A DNA stretch of 58,472 bases. Origin: Comamonadaceae bacterium. Lineage in GTDB: Bacteria; Pseudomonadota; Gammaproteobacteria; Burkholderiales; Burkholderiaceae_C. A program made the position numbers and the translations under genes. The stretch is taken from positions 1 to 58,472 of the forward strand of contig JAECRA010000001.1 in assembly GCA_015999985.1 (NCBI GenBank). The letters are read 5' to 3'. The notes under the pieces were generated by a model. That model made no database searches, was not told the DNA's origin, and saw nothing but the letters and a program-made list of their open reading frames with translations. Numbering within the stretch: the first letter of the stretch is position 1; each line of letters opens with the position of its first letter. Of the stretch, positions 1 to 8,062 are shown in pieces.

Positions 1-358
1 CTCCCATCAAGTGCGACACCACAGCGAAAAGAGGAAGGCGTCCATACCAATCTCGGTCCAGGGGCGGTGCGGCAGAACTCGCTGCTTTCGCTTTGCTCAA
101 TACGCTCAAACAGCTGCCGCAAGCTAGTTCACGAAGCAAGAGCATCTTGCAGTGCACTTGCCCGCCCCTGGCCCTGCGCTCCTCGGCACGGCCAAAGGGG
201 TTGGGAGCCTGATTCGGGCCATTGCTGCGCTCGGCCCTACACGTGTCAGTCGCAAGCGAGTGGTTCTACACCCTCTCCCGCATGCGGGAGAGGGCTGGGG
301 TGAGGGCATGCGGCGCTCAATCAAGCGCTCCGGTTGCTAATTCATGCCAGAGATAATC
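1..358. other. gene-free left end with a perfect palindrome
   Basis: No convincing coding region is seen. The short open frames here overlap on both strands and look like no known protein. The only structure is the palindrome at 271-294, listed separately. The stretch lies downstream of the leftward M48 protease gene. Confidence 0.6.
271..294. repeat. 24-bp perfect palindrome, REP-like
   Basis: CCCTCTCCCGCA followed by its exact reverse complement TGCGGGAGAGGG, then a GGGGTGAGGG tail. Such GAGAGGG-GGGGTGAGGG units are common intergenic repeats in proteobacterial genomes (from memory). There is no T-run, so it is not a typical intrinsic terminator. No second copy was seen in this window. Confidence 0.6.
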
Positions 359-1177
359 TCAAGGACGTCCAGTCCGCGCAGCCTGGTAAAGCGGCATTAC
401 CCTGGGGATAGCTGCCTGCAGCGATGCCATCCGGTCGCCCGACGAGGGGTGGGTAGAGAGGAATTGAGGGCCGCCGCCACCGCCCACGGTCGCCATTTTT
501 TGCCATAGCGTCACCGCCGCCTGAGGGTCGTAGCCTGCACGTGCCGACAGCTCAAGGCCGTACAAATCCGCTTCGCTTTCCATATTGCGTGAGAAAGGCA
601 GATCAAGCGCTATCTGCTTGCCCATGCCAGCGAGTTGGGTGGCACCCTGGCCGACACCCAACAGGGCGCCGCCAATGCTTATTGCCAGGTCACCTGCTGC
701 GCTCTGGGACATCTTCTCACGGGTGTGCTCGCGCAGAGCGTGAGCCATCTCGTGGCCCATGACGGCGGCAATCTCATCGTCAGTGAGTTTCAGCTTGCGG
801 ATGATGCCGGTGTAGAAGGTGATCTTGCCGCCGGCCATGACGTGCGCGTTGACGGTATCTTCATTGATCAGTACGAGCTGCCACGGCCACTGGGCAGCAT
901 CTGGACGAAACGTACCCACGTGCGGCACCAGGCGGCGCATGACGTTGTTGACCCGGTTGAATTCCGCCCCGCTGGTCACCAGAACACCTTCAGAACGCGC
1001 CTCGCGGTTTTGCTCTTCGTAGTATTTCAGTGATTCCTGCATCACTTCTTGCTGTGACACCAGCAGCAACTGCGAGCGGCCCTGACCTCCTGTGGTCACG
1101 CTGCCGGTTGTGGTGCTGGCGCACCCGACACAGATGAGCCCGGCCGCTGCCAAGGTGGTTACTGTCCAACGTCTCAT
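359..1177 (-). CDS. M48-family metalloprotease, lipoprotein
   Basis: A 272-residue zinc peptidase of the M48/LoiP-YcaL group. The N-terminus is a signal peptide ending in a lipobox-like V-G-C (Cys19), so anchoring in a periplasmic membrane leaflet is likely. The zinc-binding HEMAH motif is at residues 142-146, and the downstream Glu ligand is probably in MESEADLYG. Family members degrade misfolded envelope proteins. It is transcribed alone, away from the YihY gene. The family call is firm; the substrate is unknown. Confidence 0.9.
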   Translation of the reverse strand: MRRWTVTTLAAAGLICVGCASTTTGSVTTGGQGRSQLLLVSQQEVMQESLKYYEEQNREARSEGVLVTSGAEFNRVNNVMRRLVPHVGTFRPDAAQWPWQLVLINEDTVNAHVMAGGKITFYTGIIRKLKLTDDEIAAVMGHEMAHALREHTREKMSQSAAGDLAISIGGALLGVGQGATQLAGMGKQIALDLPFSRNMESEADLYGLELSARAGYDPQAAVTLWQKMATVGGGGGPQFLSTHPSSGDRMASLQAAIPRVMPLYQAARTGRP

Positions 1178-1401
1178 GATCTATCCTCCCGTGGCACGAA
1201 AATATTTCCATTTTGCCAAGGGAGCGAAGGAAATTTTGTCGGACAAGCCCGCAAACGATGTCTGTGCGCGTTTTCCGGACTTTTGTCATCTGAGCGGGTA
1301 GATCGAATGCGATGGAATGCGGCCAAAAAGTAGAAATTCACTGACACGGGACCAAGCCACTATCTGCTGGAAATGCCCAGATCTCGCGATAAAGTGCGGT
1401 G

Positions 1402-2940
1402 ATGACGCCATCTACTCTCCCTGCCAGCGCTTCCTCTGCCAATTCAGCCCCTGAAGCAGTCGTGCCGGCCATATTCAGAGGGCGGCTCAAAGTCCTGTAT
1501 CCCCTTTATCGATCGTTCGAGCTCTGGTCAGAGGCGGACGGCTTGCGCATGAGCGCCGCGATGTCGTTCTACGGCATTCTGAGCCTCGCCCCCCTGTTGG
1601 TGCTGATCGTCGCAGCCATGGGTTGGTGGTTGGACCGGGAAATGCTGGTGGGTTCTTTGACCGAGCAGATCCGTCAGTTGGTGGGCTCTCGCGGGGCTGA
1701 GGTGATTTCTGCGGCTTTGGAAAGTGCCCAGGAACCTCAGCAAGGCATCTTCGCGTCCATATTGGCTTTTGGCTTGTTGCTGATGGGTGCTACTGGGGTC
1801 TTCGCGGAGCTCCAATCAGCTTTCGAGCGCTTGTGGACCCAGGGGTCTGGCGTGGCCGCCAGGGATGAGTGGTGGCACACCGCCACCTTGCGCTTGCGCG
1901 GTATCGCGTACGTGCTGGCCATTGGCTTTCTCATGCTGGTGTCGCTGGTGGTGTCCAGCTTCCTGGGTATTTTGGAGCGCTGGGGAGGCCAATACATGGG
2001 TTCCCAGGAACTGTTGGCGGTGGTCAACCAGGCCGTCTCTCTGCTCATCATCGCCGGACTTTTTGTGGCCCTGATGCGCATGAGCGCGGGGCCTCAGCCT
2101 CGCCTTCGGCATCTGGTGACCGGAGCCGCCGTGGGCGCGGTGTTGTTCGGTCTAGGCAAGTACGCACTGGCTTTGTACCTCTCCACAGCCGCAGTGGTCT
2201 CCGCCTATGGTGCTGCTGGATCTTTGGTCGTGCTTCTGATGTGGATCTATTTCGCTTCCGCCGTGTTGCTGTACGCCGCCAGTTGCGCTCGTGTGCTGGC
2301 GGAACAGCAGGGTGATTTTGCCCGTACGGTCATTCCCCCTGCTTCTGACGACGCTGCGTGCACCGATGCTCAGCCTTTGGAAGCTGGCCGGAAAAAATTG
2401 CAGGATACGAGCGCAGGTCTGAAAGCCAGTCTTTCTGCCTTGGCAGAGAAGCACCAAAGCGGTCGCCAAGGTTCTAGCGCGCCATTGATGGCAAAGGGCA
2501 GCGGTGGCTTGCGTTCTGAGCTGGACGCCGTGACTCCTGCGGTAGCGGTATGGGCCGTCACGGCCTTGGTAGGCAGCTATCTGGTGTCGCGGCGCTTGGG
2601 CGGGAAGTTCGAGCCACCGCCTGTGGCAACCCCTTACGGTCAAAAAGTTCGGCCGAACCTGACACCCGTGCCGCCCCCGCCGCCCCCTCCACCGCCACCG
2701 CCACCGCCACCGCCACGTTCGGTGTTGCCTGCAGTGGCTTCGACGGGCGCACGAGTTCTCAAAACCGCCGCGGCCTTTCGCCATGTGCCTCCCAAGATCG
2801 CTTCGTTTGGATTCGCTGCGGCTGGCCTGTTTTCAAAATGGAAGCGCATCCAGGCTGAGCGTGCGCTGAACGATTCGCTGGCGGCTGTTCGCGGCGACAT
2901 ACGAGCGCTGCGAAGGGCAAGGGCCAAGCGACGGATCTGA
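1402..2940 (+). CDS. YihY/virulence factor BrkB family membrane protein
   Basis: An integral inner-membrane protein with about six hydrophobic segments between residues 40 and 300, including the family's early SFYGILSLAPLLVL segment. Its biochemical role is unsettled; it was formerly mislabelled ribonuclease BN. It is longer than the usual ~300-400 residues. A soluble tail follows residue ~300, with one more hydrophobic segment (AVWAVTALVGSYLV) and 15 consecutive prolines encoded at 2671-2715. ATG 1402 is preferred, though the adjoining GTG at 1399 is equally possible; no strong ribosome site separates them. Confidence 0.85.
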   Translation: MTPSTLPASASSANSAPEAVVPAIFRGRLKVLYPLYRSFELWSEADGLRMSAAMSFYGILSLAPLLVLIVAAMGWWLDREMLVGSLTEQIRQLVGSRGAEVISAALESAQEPQQGIFASILAFGLLLMGATGVFAELQSAFERLWTQGSGVAARDEWWHTATLRLRGIAYVLAIGFLMLVSLVVSSFLGILERWGGQYMGSQELLAVVNQAVSLLIIAGLFVALMRMSAGPQPRLRHLVTGAAVGAVLFGLGKYALALYLSTAAVVSAYGAAGSLVVLLMWIYFASAVLLYAASCARVLAEQQGDFARTVIPPASDDAACTDAQPLEAGRKKLQDTSAGLKASLSALAEKHQSGRQGSSAPLMAKGSGGLRSELDAVTPAVAVWAVTALVGSYLVSRRLGGKFEPPPVATPYGQKVRPNLTPVPPPPPPPPPPPPPPPRSVLPAVASTGARVLKTAAAFRHVPPKIASFGFAAAGLFSKWKRIQAERALNDSLAAVRGDIRALRRARAKRRI

Positions 2941-3036
2941 TCCTCTCAGTCGTGCGTTTTGTGCGCAGCCGCAAGGTTCTGAAGCGGAGGGTTGAGCGCC
3001 ATGGATCTGAGCGCACAGCGCGGGTGATGGCGCGAC

Positions 3037-3063
3037 TGTCACAAAATGGGGGCTTGAAACGTC
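3037..3063 (+). promoter_or_regulatory. ECF41-type promoter of the sigma-factor gene
   Basis: TGTCACA (3037-3043), a 16-nt spacer, then CGTC (3060-3063). This matches the published ECF41 target TGTCACA-N16-CGTC/A. The transcript should start about 7-10 nt after CGTC, at or near the ATG at 3073, implying a leaderless or nearly leaderless message. It suggests autoregulation. Confidence 0.8.
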
Positions 3064-3072
3064 TTGGCCTGT

Positions 3073-4014
3073 ATGGACAACGCCCCCACTTCCCGCTCCG
3101 CGCCCAGCGCGCCCTTCTGCTTCGATAGCGTTCGCCCTCGGCTTCAGGGCATGGCCTACCGGATGCTGGGCTCCGTCGCAGAGGCAGAAGAAGTTGTGCA
3201 GGACGCCTGGCTGCGCTGGTACAGCGCCGACCAGAACGAACTGGACAACCCTGAAGCGTGGTTGGTGACAGTGACCACGCGCCTGGCTATAGATCGCCTG
3301 CGTGCGGCCAAGCAGCAGCGCCAGCACTACCCCGGGTTCTGGCTGCCCGAGCCGCAACTGAACGAAGGCGATCCGCACAGCTCCCCGGCCAGCCCGGAGC
3401 AGCTTCTGGAGCGGGCAGACGACATCTCCATCGCCTTTCTGGCCATGCTGGAGAGGCTGAACCCGGAGGCGCGCGCAGCTTTTTTGCTGCGCGAGGTTTT
3501 TGACGCCGACTACTCTGAAGTGGCCAAGGCGCTGGGCAAGACCGAAGCCGCCTGTCGGCAGATCGTCTCTCGCGCCAAAACGCAGTTGAAGGACGCGCGA
3601 CCACGCCATGCGGTCTCGCCTGACGAGCATTTTCGCTTGCTGAGCGGATTTGCCGATGCGGCCCGCCGTGGCGACTTCTCGGGCATGCAGGCCTTGTTGG
3701 CGGAAGACGCCGAGCTGATTGGCGATGGTGGTGGCAAGGTGCCCAGCTTTGGCAAGGTGCTGCAGGGCGGGCGGCGCATTGCTCAGCTTTTCCTGGCGAC
3801 GCACAGGCGAGCCGGCGCGGCGCAGCGCATTGAAGTGGTGGTCGTCAATGGGCAATGGAGCTTGCTGCGCTTTATTGACGGCGAGCTCGAATCAGCACAG
3901 GCATTTGAGACGGATGGGCAGCGCATCTTGCGCATGCACGTCCAGCGCAATCCGGACAAGTTGGCGCGCATAGCCACCATTTTTGCCAACCGCCATGTTG
4001 GACCGGAGCCTTAA
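3073..4014 (+). CDS. ECF41-family RNA polymerase sigma factor (SigJ-type)
   Basis: A 313-residue extracytoplasmic-function sigma factor. Sigma region 2 spans residues ~18-85, a WLPEP linker motif is at 90-94, sigma region 4 spans ~120-175, and a C-terminal SnoaL-like domain runs from ~185 to the end. The ECF41 signatures DGGGK (218-222) and NPDKL near the C-terminus are both present. In this family the fused domain controls activity in place of a separate anti-sigma factor. The frame could open at TTG 3064, but the promoter ends at 3063, so ATG 3073 is chosen. The next gene is its usual partner. Confidence 0.93.
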   Translation: MDNAPTSRSAPSAPFCFDSVRPRLQGMAYRMLGSVAEAEEVVQDAWLRWYSADQNELDNPEAWLVTVTTRLAIDRLRAAKQQRQHYPGFWLPEPQLNEGDPHSSPASPEQLLERADDISIAFLAMLERLNPEARAAFLLREVFDADYSEVAKALGKTEAACRQIVSRAKTQLKDARPRHAVSPDEHFRLLSGFADAARRGDFSGMQALLAEDAELIGDGGGKVPSFGKVLQGGRRIAQLFLATHRRAGAAQRIEVVVVNGQWSLLRFIDGELESAQAFETDGQRILRMHVQRNPDKLARIATIFANRHVGPEP

Positions 4015-4040
4015 GAATTCCGATTTATTTTCTGATTTGC

Positions 4041-4067
4041 TGTCACAAGTGGGTTGCCTCGCGCGTC
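4041..4067 (+). promoter_or_regulatory. ECF41-type promoter of the CMD-domain gene
   Basis: TGTCACA (4041-4047), a 16-nt spacer, then CGTC (4064-4067). It has the same boxes and spacing as the promoter before the sigma-factor gene and lies 52 nt before ATG 4120. It predicts direct control of the partner gene by the ECF41 factor. Confidence 0.8.
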
Positions 4068-4119
4068 TTCAGGGTGCGTGACAAGAAATTCAACCCAACT
4101 TTTGCAGGAACCTGAAATC

Positions 4120-4614
4120 ATGAGCCAGCCATCACATGCCCCTCGCCTTGACTACCTGAAACAATCTCCAGAGCTGTTCAAGAAATTCCTTGAGTTCAGC
4201 AATGCCGTGGCCGCTGCGGGCATCGAGACCAGTCTCGCGCATCTGATCGACATCCGCGCTTCGCAGCTCAACGGCTGTGCCTTTTGCCTGGACATGCATA
4301 TCAAGCAGGCCACCATCCATAAGGAGCGCGAGCTTCGCCTGCACCATGTGGCGATCTGGCGCGAATCCCCGCTTTTCAGCCCGCGGGAGCGCGCTGCATT
4401 GGCGTGGACTGAGGCGTTAACTCAGATCGCACCCACAGGCGTGTCGGATGAGCTCTACGCGCAGATGCAGGAGCAGTTCTCCGAAAAGGAGCTTTCTGAC
4501 CTCACCTACCGCGTCATGGCCATCAACGGCTGGAACCGCGCGAACATCGCCTTCCGTACAGTACCTGGCAAGCAGGACAAAGCGTGGGGACTGGATAAGG
4601 CTGGACTGGTCTGA
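4120..4614 (+). CDS. carboxymuconolactone decarboxylase (AhpD-like) family protein
   Basis: A 164-residue protein with the AhpD-like redox motif C-x2-C-x3-H (Cys53, Cys56, His60) and the characteristic WNRANIAFRTVPG ending. Family members are alkylhydroperoxidase-like thiol enzymes; the physiological substrate of ECF41-linked versions is not known. ATG 4120 follows a purine-rich CAGGAACC; the in-frame ATG at 4054 overlaps the promoter and is rejected. It forms the conserved ECF41/CMD pair with the upstream sigma gene. Confidence 0.9.
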   Translation: MSQPSHAPRLDYLKQSPELFKKFLEFSNAVAAAGIETSLAHLIDIRASQLNGCAFCLDMHIKQATIHKERELRLHHVAIWRESPLFSPRERAALAWTEALTQIAPTGVSDELYAQMQEQFSEKELSDLTYRVMAINGWNRANIAFRTVPGKQDKAWGLDKAGLV

Positions 4615-4632
4615 GTGTCAAAAATCAGTGCA

Positions 4633-4692
4633 GCGTGAAGTTGGCGTCTTGCGCCTGCTGCCGAGCAGGCGGTCTGGTGGCAAGCTTCACGC
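4633..4692. terminator. nested hairpin between convergent genes
   Basis: The outer arms GCGTGAAG (4633-4640) and CTTCACGC (4685-4692) enclose an inner stem CGCCTGCT (4652-4659) / AGCAGGCG (4664-4671). It sits between two converging genes ending at 4614 and 4700, so it could stop transcription from both sides. It has no T-run, so the mechanism is uncertain. Confidence 0.4.
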
Positions 4693-4699
4693 ACCAATT

Positions 4700-6247
4700 T
4701 CAACTGGCAGGAACGGGCTCGCGCACTCCCATATCGGAAGCCAGATGGCGCCATAGCCCCTCCAACTCGTCTGCGTTGGACGCCACACCATAGACATAGT
4801 TGTCTGGCCGCACTACAGCCGCCATGGACTGGTGCTTGGCAAACCAAGCCTTGGCAACGCCATCGGATTCGCTGGTCTCAGACGTCCCCAGTGCGATCGT
4901 GCCCAGCCATGGAAGTGGGTTGGCTACGGACAGCGACTGGCCGGCGGCGAGCACCAGACGCCAACCATTGCCGAACACGGTGTCCATGCGCTGTGGCCCT
5001 GTGGCCGTCAAAAGCCATGGCTGGGGAAACAAAGACCCCCGAGCGTCGTGCACCTGGGGGGCCAGCATGCCGGTATCCAGGCGCGGCAAGATGTCTTGCC
5101 GAGGTGTGTCTTTCACCACGCCACCGCTTTCGGCCAGCAGGCGGGCGTCGCGCGCGCGCGCCTTGCTCTCGTCGCGTACGCAGATGACTTCACCCACATG
5201 CTTGATGCGGGTGGTGAGCTCGCGCACGTGCGCTCCACGCTCCGCACCATAACTATCCAAAAGCGCTTCAGCGCAGTCGCCCGAAACCTCTCCGCGCAGC
5301 ACCGCTTCAAGCTTCCACGCCAGGTTGGTTACGTCGCGTACGCCTTGGCACATCCCCTGCCCAAGAAAGGGCGGCTGCATGTGAGCCGCGTCGCCTGCCA
5401 GCAGCACACGGCCTTTGCGCCAGTTTCTTGCTACAAGAGCGTGGAAGCGATAGCTCGATTGACGCCAAAGCCTGCCGTCGTCCGGGGTCAACCAGCGCGA
5501 GAGTAGCTGCCAGGTGGCCTCTGGCGTCGAGGCTTGCTTCGGGTCTTCACCGGGTTTGAGCGAAATCTCCCATCTGCGGTGATTTCCAGGGCCAATGACC
5601 AGCGTGCATGGGCGCTCGGGTTCGCAGTACTGCACACTGACCTTGGGCAACTTGGCCAAGCCGCGCTCGTTGACCTGCACGTCCACCACCAGCCAGGGTT
5701 CGTCGAAGTCGAGATCGTCGAGCGGCATCTCCAGTTGAGTGCGAACACCACTGGAGCCGCCGTCGCAAGCGATGGCGTAGCGTGCACGCACCTGCCGCGT
5801 GTCGCCGACCTGCAGCGTCACGCCAGTCGCATCCTGCTGCAAGCTTTTCATTTCGACACCGAGTTCGACCTCGACGTTTTTCATCTGCGCCACCCGCTCA
5901 CGCAGCACGCGCTCAACAGCTGGCTGAGTGAACACCATGGACGGGGTGTAGCCCTGCGGAAATGGAGGGGCGACCATGGTCATGCGTCGGATCAGTTGGC
6001 CGTCCACCCCATAAAACTCGGAGGGCGTGAAGGGTTCGCAAAACGGAGCCACCGCCTCGGCCACGCCAAGTTGCTGAAACACCCGCATGATCTCGTGGTC
6101 CAGTGCGATGGCGCGCGGGATCTCGTAGACGTCGGCCAGTCTGTCGCACACATAGACGTTCAGGCCAGCTTGACCCAGCAGGCCGGCGGCCACCACGCCC
6201 GCGGGCCCGTAGCCGATGATGGCCACATCGAACACCTGCTGCGCCAT
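4700..6247 (-). CDS. FAD-dependent aromatic-ring hydroxylase (MhpA-like)
   Basis: A 515-residue flavoprotein monooxygenase. The FAD-binding GxGxxG-type motif GYGPAG is near residue 11, and the GDAAH motif closing the FAD site lies in the second half. Length and sequence resemble 3-(3-hydroxyphenyl)propionate hydroxylases, which add a hydroxyl ortho to a phenolic OH to give a catechol. Start ATG 6247 is chosen because the flavin fold begins there; the longer frame would overlap the upstream gene. It is the last gene of the operon, 2 bp after the FAH gene. The exact substrate is not deducible. Confidence 0.88.
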   Translation of the reverse strand: MAQQVFDVAIIGYGPAGVVAAGLLGQAGLNVYVCDRLADVYEIPRAIALDHEIMRVFQQLGVAEAVAPFCEPFTPSEFYGVDGQLIRRMTMVAPPFPQGYTPSMVFTQPAVERVLRERVAQMKNVEVELGVEMKSLQQDATGVTLQVGDTRQVRARYAIACDGGSSGVRTQLEMPLDDLDFDEPWLVVDVQVNERGLAKLPKVSVQYCEPERPCTLVIGPGNHRRWEISLKPGEDPKQASTPEATWQLLSRWLTPDDGRLWRQSSYRFHALVARNWRKGRVLLAGDAAHMQPPFLGQGMCQGVRDVTNLAWKLEAVLRGEVSGDCAEALLDSYGAERGAHVRELTTRIKHVGEVICVRDESKARARDARLLAESGGVVKDTPRQDILPRLDTGMLAPQVHDARGSLFPQPWLLTATGPQRMDTVFGNGWRLVLAAGQSLSVANPLPWLGTIALGTSETSESDGVAKAWFAKHQSMAAVVRPDNYVYGVASNADELEGLWRHLASDMGVREPVPAS

Positions 6248-6249
6248 GG

Positions 6250-7128
6250 TCAAGCCTTTTCGCTTTCTTTCTCGTTTTCGATCGGGTTTGACAACACGCC
6301 CACTCGCTCGATGTCGACCTGGTAGACGTCGCCCGCCTTCATCCAAACCTGCGGGGTACGAGCCTGGCCGACACCGGCAGGGGTGCCCATGGCGATCACG
6401 TCACCGGGCTCCAGAGTGAGCACTTGGGCCAATAGCGCAATGGTCTCGGCCACGCTGAAGATCATGTCGCTGGTGTTGGCGTCCTGCATCACCTGGCCAT
6501 TCAGTCGCCCCTGGATTTTCAGGCCCACGGCTCCGGGTGGTAGCTCGTCGGCGGTCACCAAAGCCGGACCGAAGCCGCCTGTCCCATCGAAGTTCTTGCC
6601 AATGGTCCACTGCGGCGTGCGCTTCTGGTAATCACGAACGCTCATGTCATTGAATGGTGCATAACCAAACACGTACTGCAGCGCGTCGGCTTGTGTCGTG
6701 TGGCGTGGCACCCTCTTGCCAATCACCACTGCCAGCTCTGCCTCGTAGTCGAATTTTGAAGACACCTTGGGGACCACGCCAGGGGCGCCATGGCCAATCA
6801 GCGAGCTGGTTCCGCGGTAGAAGAACCAAGGGTATTCAGGCTTATCGCGTCCGCCTTCCTTGGCGTGGTCAAAGTAGTTCAACCCCAGGCAAATGGTCTT
6901 GCCTGGGTCTGCCACCAAAGGGGCGAGCGTGGCGTCGGCAAGCGGGTGGCGTGCGGCTTGACTGTCCAAGGCTGCGCGCGCGGCTGCATGCAGGTCCACG
7001 CCAGCGCGCAGGGCTTCACGCAGGTCGGCGGGTACGTGGGGTTGAGCGTCATGCAGGTCGATGAACTGGTCGCCCTCGACGACGGCCAGGCGGGGGGCGC
7101 CATCGCGCAGGTAGGTGGTGAATTTCAT
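6250..7128 (-). CDS. fumarylacetoacetate hydrolase family protein
   Basis: A 292-residue FAH-fold enzyme. Visible signatures are GLNYFDHA, the metal-ligand segment DYEAELAVVIG, NDMSVRD and the closing GDVIAMGTPAGVG. Family members hydrolyse C-C bonds, decarboxylate or hydrate products of ring cleavage using Mg2+ or Mn2+. Lying between a ring hydroxylase and an extradiol dioxygenase, it probably acts on the ring-cleavage product. A second FAH gene lies at 23593-24453. Confidence 0.9.
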   Translation of the reverse strand: MKFTTYLRDGAPRLAVVEGDQFIDLHDAQPHVPADLREALRAGVDLHAAARAALDSQAARHPLADATLAPLVADPGKTICLGLNYFDHAKEGGRDKPEYPWFFYRGTSSLIGHGAPGVVPKVSSKFDYEAELAVVIGKRVPRHTTQADALQYVFGYAPFNDMSVRDYQKRTPQWTIGKNFDGTGGFGPALVTADELPPGAVGLKIQGRLNGQVMQDANTSDMIFSVAETIALLAQVLTLEPGDVIAMGTPAGVGQARTPQVWMKAGDVYQVDIERVGVLSNPIENEKESEKA

Positions 7129-7156
7129 GATGGGTTCAGGTTCTGGAAAAAAAGAA

Positions 7157-8062
7157 TCAGACGGTGGGTACGAAGAGCACGCGGCGCTGTGCTTGCTTCA
7201 ACGTGGGGCCGGGTGCAGGAGAAATGCCCCACTGGTCGTTACGCCCGGGCGGCCACTTCCACTCCGCCGGGCCGCGTGGCACGTAGCTCTCGTCCACCTG
7301 TTCGACTTCAGCTGTGTACTCAATGACAATGCCGAAGGGGTCGATGAAATAGTTAAACAGGTTGTTGCCGGGGCCGTGCCGGCCGGGACCCCACTCGATG
7401 GGATGGCCGGCGTCCTTCATGCGCCCGCCTCCTCGCATCACGGAGTCGGCATCGGGCATCAGAAAAGCAATGTGGTTGAGCGCGTCGTTGTCGGCCACGC
7501 CCACGGCAAGCGTGTGGTGGTCCTGGTTGCAGTTCATGAAGGCTATGGCGACGGTGCGGTCGGCCAGCGTGAACCCCAGCGCCTCGGTCAAAAAGCGTTG
7601 CGTGTCATCCACTGCGTGGCTGTTGAGCACCACATGGGTGAGTCGCGCGGGCTTGTCGCGCTGCGGGCCTTGGTCGTCTCCACGCGTGTCGCCGTGCACG
7701 ACCTGAATCACGCGGCCATGCGGGTCGCGGAGCGTCAGTCCGGTGCCGCCGGCCGGGTTGCGTGTGAGTGGACCTATGGGCGAGACGATGGTGCCGCCTG
7801 CGCGCGGCACGGCTTCTGCCACGGCGCTCAGCGCATCAAGGCTGCGTGCGCGCAACGTGACTTGACGGATCTGCGGCTCAGAACCGCCCGCGTAAAGCGC
7901 GATCAAGTGGTGGTCGGTTCCGGTGCCTCTGAGGTAGATGGATTTCTCGCTTCGGTGCGCCACGTCCAAACCCCAAACCTCTGTGTAGAAGGCCTCCGCC
8001 TTGGCAAGATCCGGGACATTCATCGCTACGCTGCGTACAGCTTCAATCCATGGGGAGCTCAT
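7157..8062 (-). CDS. VOC-family extradiol ring-cleavage dioxygenase
   Basis: A 301-residue type I extradiol dioxygenase built of two VOC modules. The 2-His-1-carboxylate iron site can be read as His143 (THVVL), His197 (LNHIAF) and Glu248 (VIEYT). The enzyme opens catechols next to the hydroxyl groups. It overlaps the upstream amidohydrolase gene by 4 bp. With the adjacent hydroxylase it makes a hydroxylation and meta-cleavage pair. The substrate is probably a substituted catechol, but which one is not visible. Confidence 0.88.
   Translation of the reverse strand: MSSPWIEAVRSVAMNVPDLAKAEAFYTEVWGLDVAHRSEKSIYLRGTGTDHHLIALYAGGSEPQIRQVTLRARSLDALSAVAEAVPRAGGTIVSPIGPLTRNPAGGTGLTLRDPHGRVIQVVHGDTRGDDQGPQRDKPARLTHVVLNSHAVDDTQRFLTEALGFTLADRTVAIAFMNCNQDHHTLAVGVADNDALNHIAFLMPDADSVMRGGGRMKDAGHPIEWGPGRHGPGNNLFNYFIDPFGIVIEYTAEVEQVDESYVPRGPAEWKWPPGRNDQWGISPAPGPTLKQAQRRVLFVPTV

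Noticed and set aside
2671..2715. polyproline tract as a CRISPR-like or satellite array
   Set aside because: The repeats are in-frame proline codons inside the YihY gene, with no spacers.
2833..3855. 340-residue open frame antisense to the ECF41 gene
   Set aside because: It overlaps both the YihY and sigma-factor genes and carries no recognisable motif.
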